DNA of 5,491 nt, from positions 1-5,491 of the forward strand of contig WTCC01000268.1 of assembly GCA_013138755.1 (NCBI GenBank), written 5' to 3'. This DNA is from Gammaproteobacteria bacterium. GTDB taxonomy: Bacteria > Pseudomonadota > Gammaproteobacteria > SZUA-229. Of this stretch, positions 5,451-5,491 are shown piece by piece. The notes beneath the pieces are model-generated. The model did not search any database, was not told the DNA's origin, and saw only the letters and a list, made by a program, of their open reading frames with translations. A program made the position numbers and the translations under genes. Every line of letters begins with the position of its first letter. The first letter of the stretch is position 1.

Positions 5451-5491
5451 CTTGTCCAACAATAGGATAAGATCGTGGATCGCTTCGCTCT
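5451..5491 (+). other. Left half of a possible attC site, cut by the window end
   Basis: GTCCAAC (5454-5460) matches the RYYYAAC left box of attC perfectly and is followed by AAT, as in common class 1 cassette sites. A possible left arm (AGGATAAGATCGTGG, 5464-5478) and loop-side GATCGCTTCGCTCT follow. The right half, which must be complementary and end in GTTRRRY, lies outside the window, so the call cannot be completed. CTTG (5451-5454) overlaps its first base and may mark the IS91 junction. Confidence 0.35.

Noticed and set aside
1..5491. CRISPR array, tRNA, rRNA, toxin-antitoxin pair or defence system
   Set aside because: No regularly spaced direct repeats, no cloverleaf-like or rRNA-like sequence, and no toxin, antitoxin, nuclease or defence motif was seen. 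The 143-residue unknown protein gives no evidence for such a role.

Overview
The window looks like a mosaic accessory region from a bacterium, probably a gammaproteobacterium. The clues are a short periplasmic class II-like cytochrome c of a type I associate with that group, an IS91-type transposase beside a tyrosine recombinase, and moderately AT-rich DNA. The taxonomic call is inference; no rRNA, tRNA or housekeeping gene is present to anchor it.

Region 1 (1-2773, + strand) is a lipid-modification pair. An intact FAD-dependent oleate hydratase (ohyA, 171-1778) is followed after 98 bp by a 3-hydroxyacyl-CoA dehydrogenase-family gene (1877-2773). The second gene is complete by homology, but its natural start position carries ATT instead of ATG, 6 nt after a good ribosome-binding site. 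The next in-frame ATG (2339) lies beyond the whole NAD-binding domain. The hydratase has Met where the best-studied family members have the catalytic Glu of the RGGRE motif, which points to a divergent subfamily.

Region 2 (2774-3000) is non-coding and holds several short palindromes but no convincing intrinsic terminator.

Region 3 (3001-4058, mostly - strand) holds a 143-residue protein of unknown function and a 142-residue exported cytochrome with a C-terminal CVSCH haem site. The genes are compact. The cytochrome gene lies between two imperfect inverted-repeat structures, 3449-3501 and 3959-4025. The second has the size, nested stems, extra unpaired base and GTTAG end of an integron attC site. 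A third attC-like half-site (GTCCAAC plus a following arm) starts at 5454 and runs off the window. I infer, without proof, that this is part of an integron cassette array or a remnant of one.

Region 4 (about 4062-5450, + strand) is a 5'-truncated IS91-like element. It has the last 49 residues of a tyrosine recombinase (LGH...TT..Y box), then 2 nt later a full-length HUH/Y2 transposase with its zinc-binding N-terminus. A non-coding right end follows, with a perfect 8-bp hairpin. A CTTG tetramer, an IS91-type target, sits exactly where the attC-like half-site begins, suggesting the right-hand junction.
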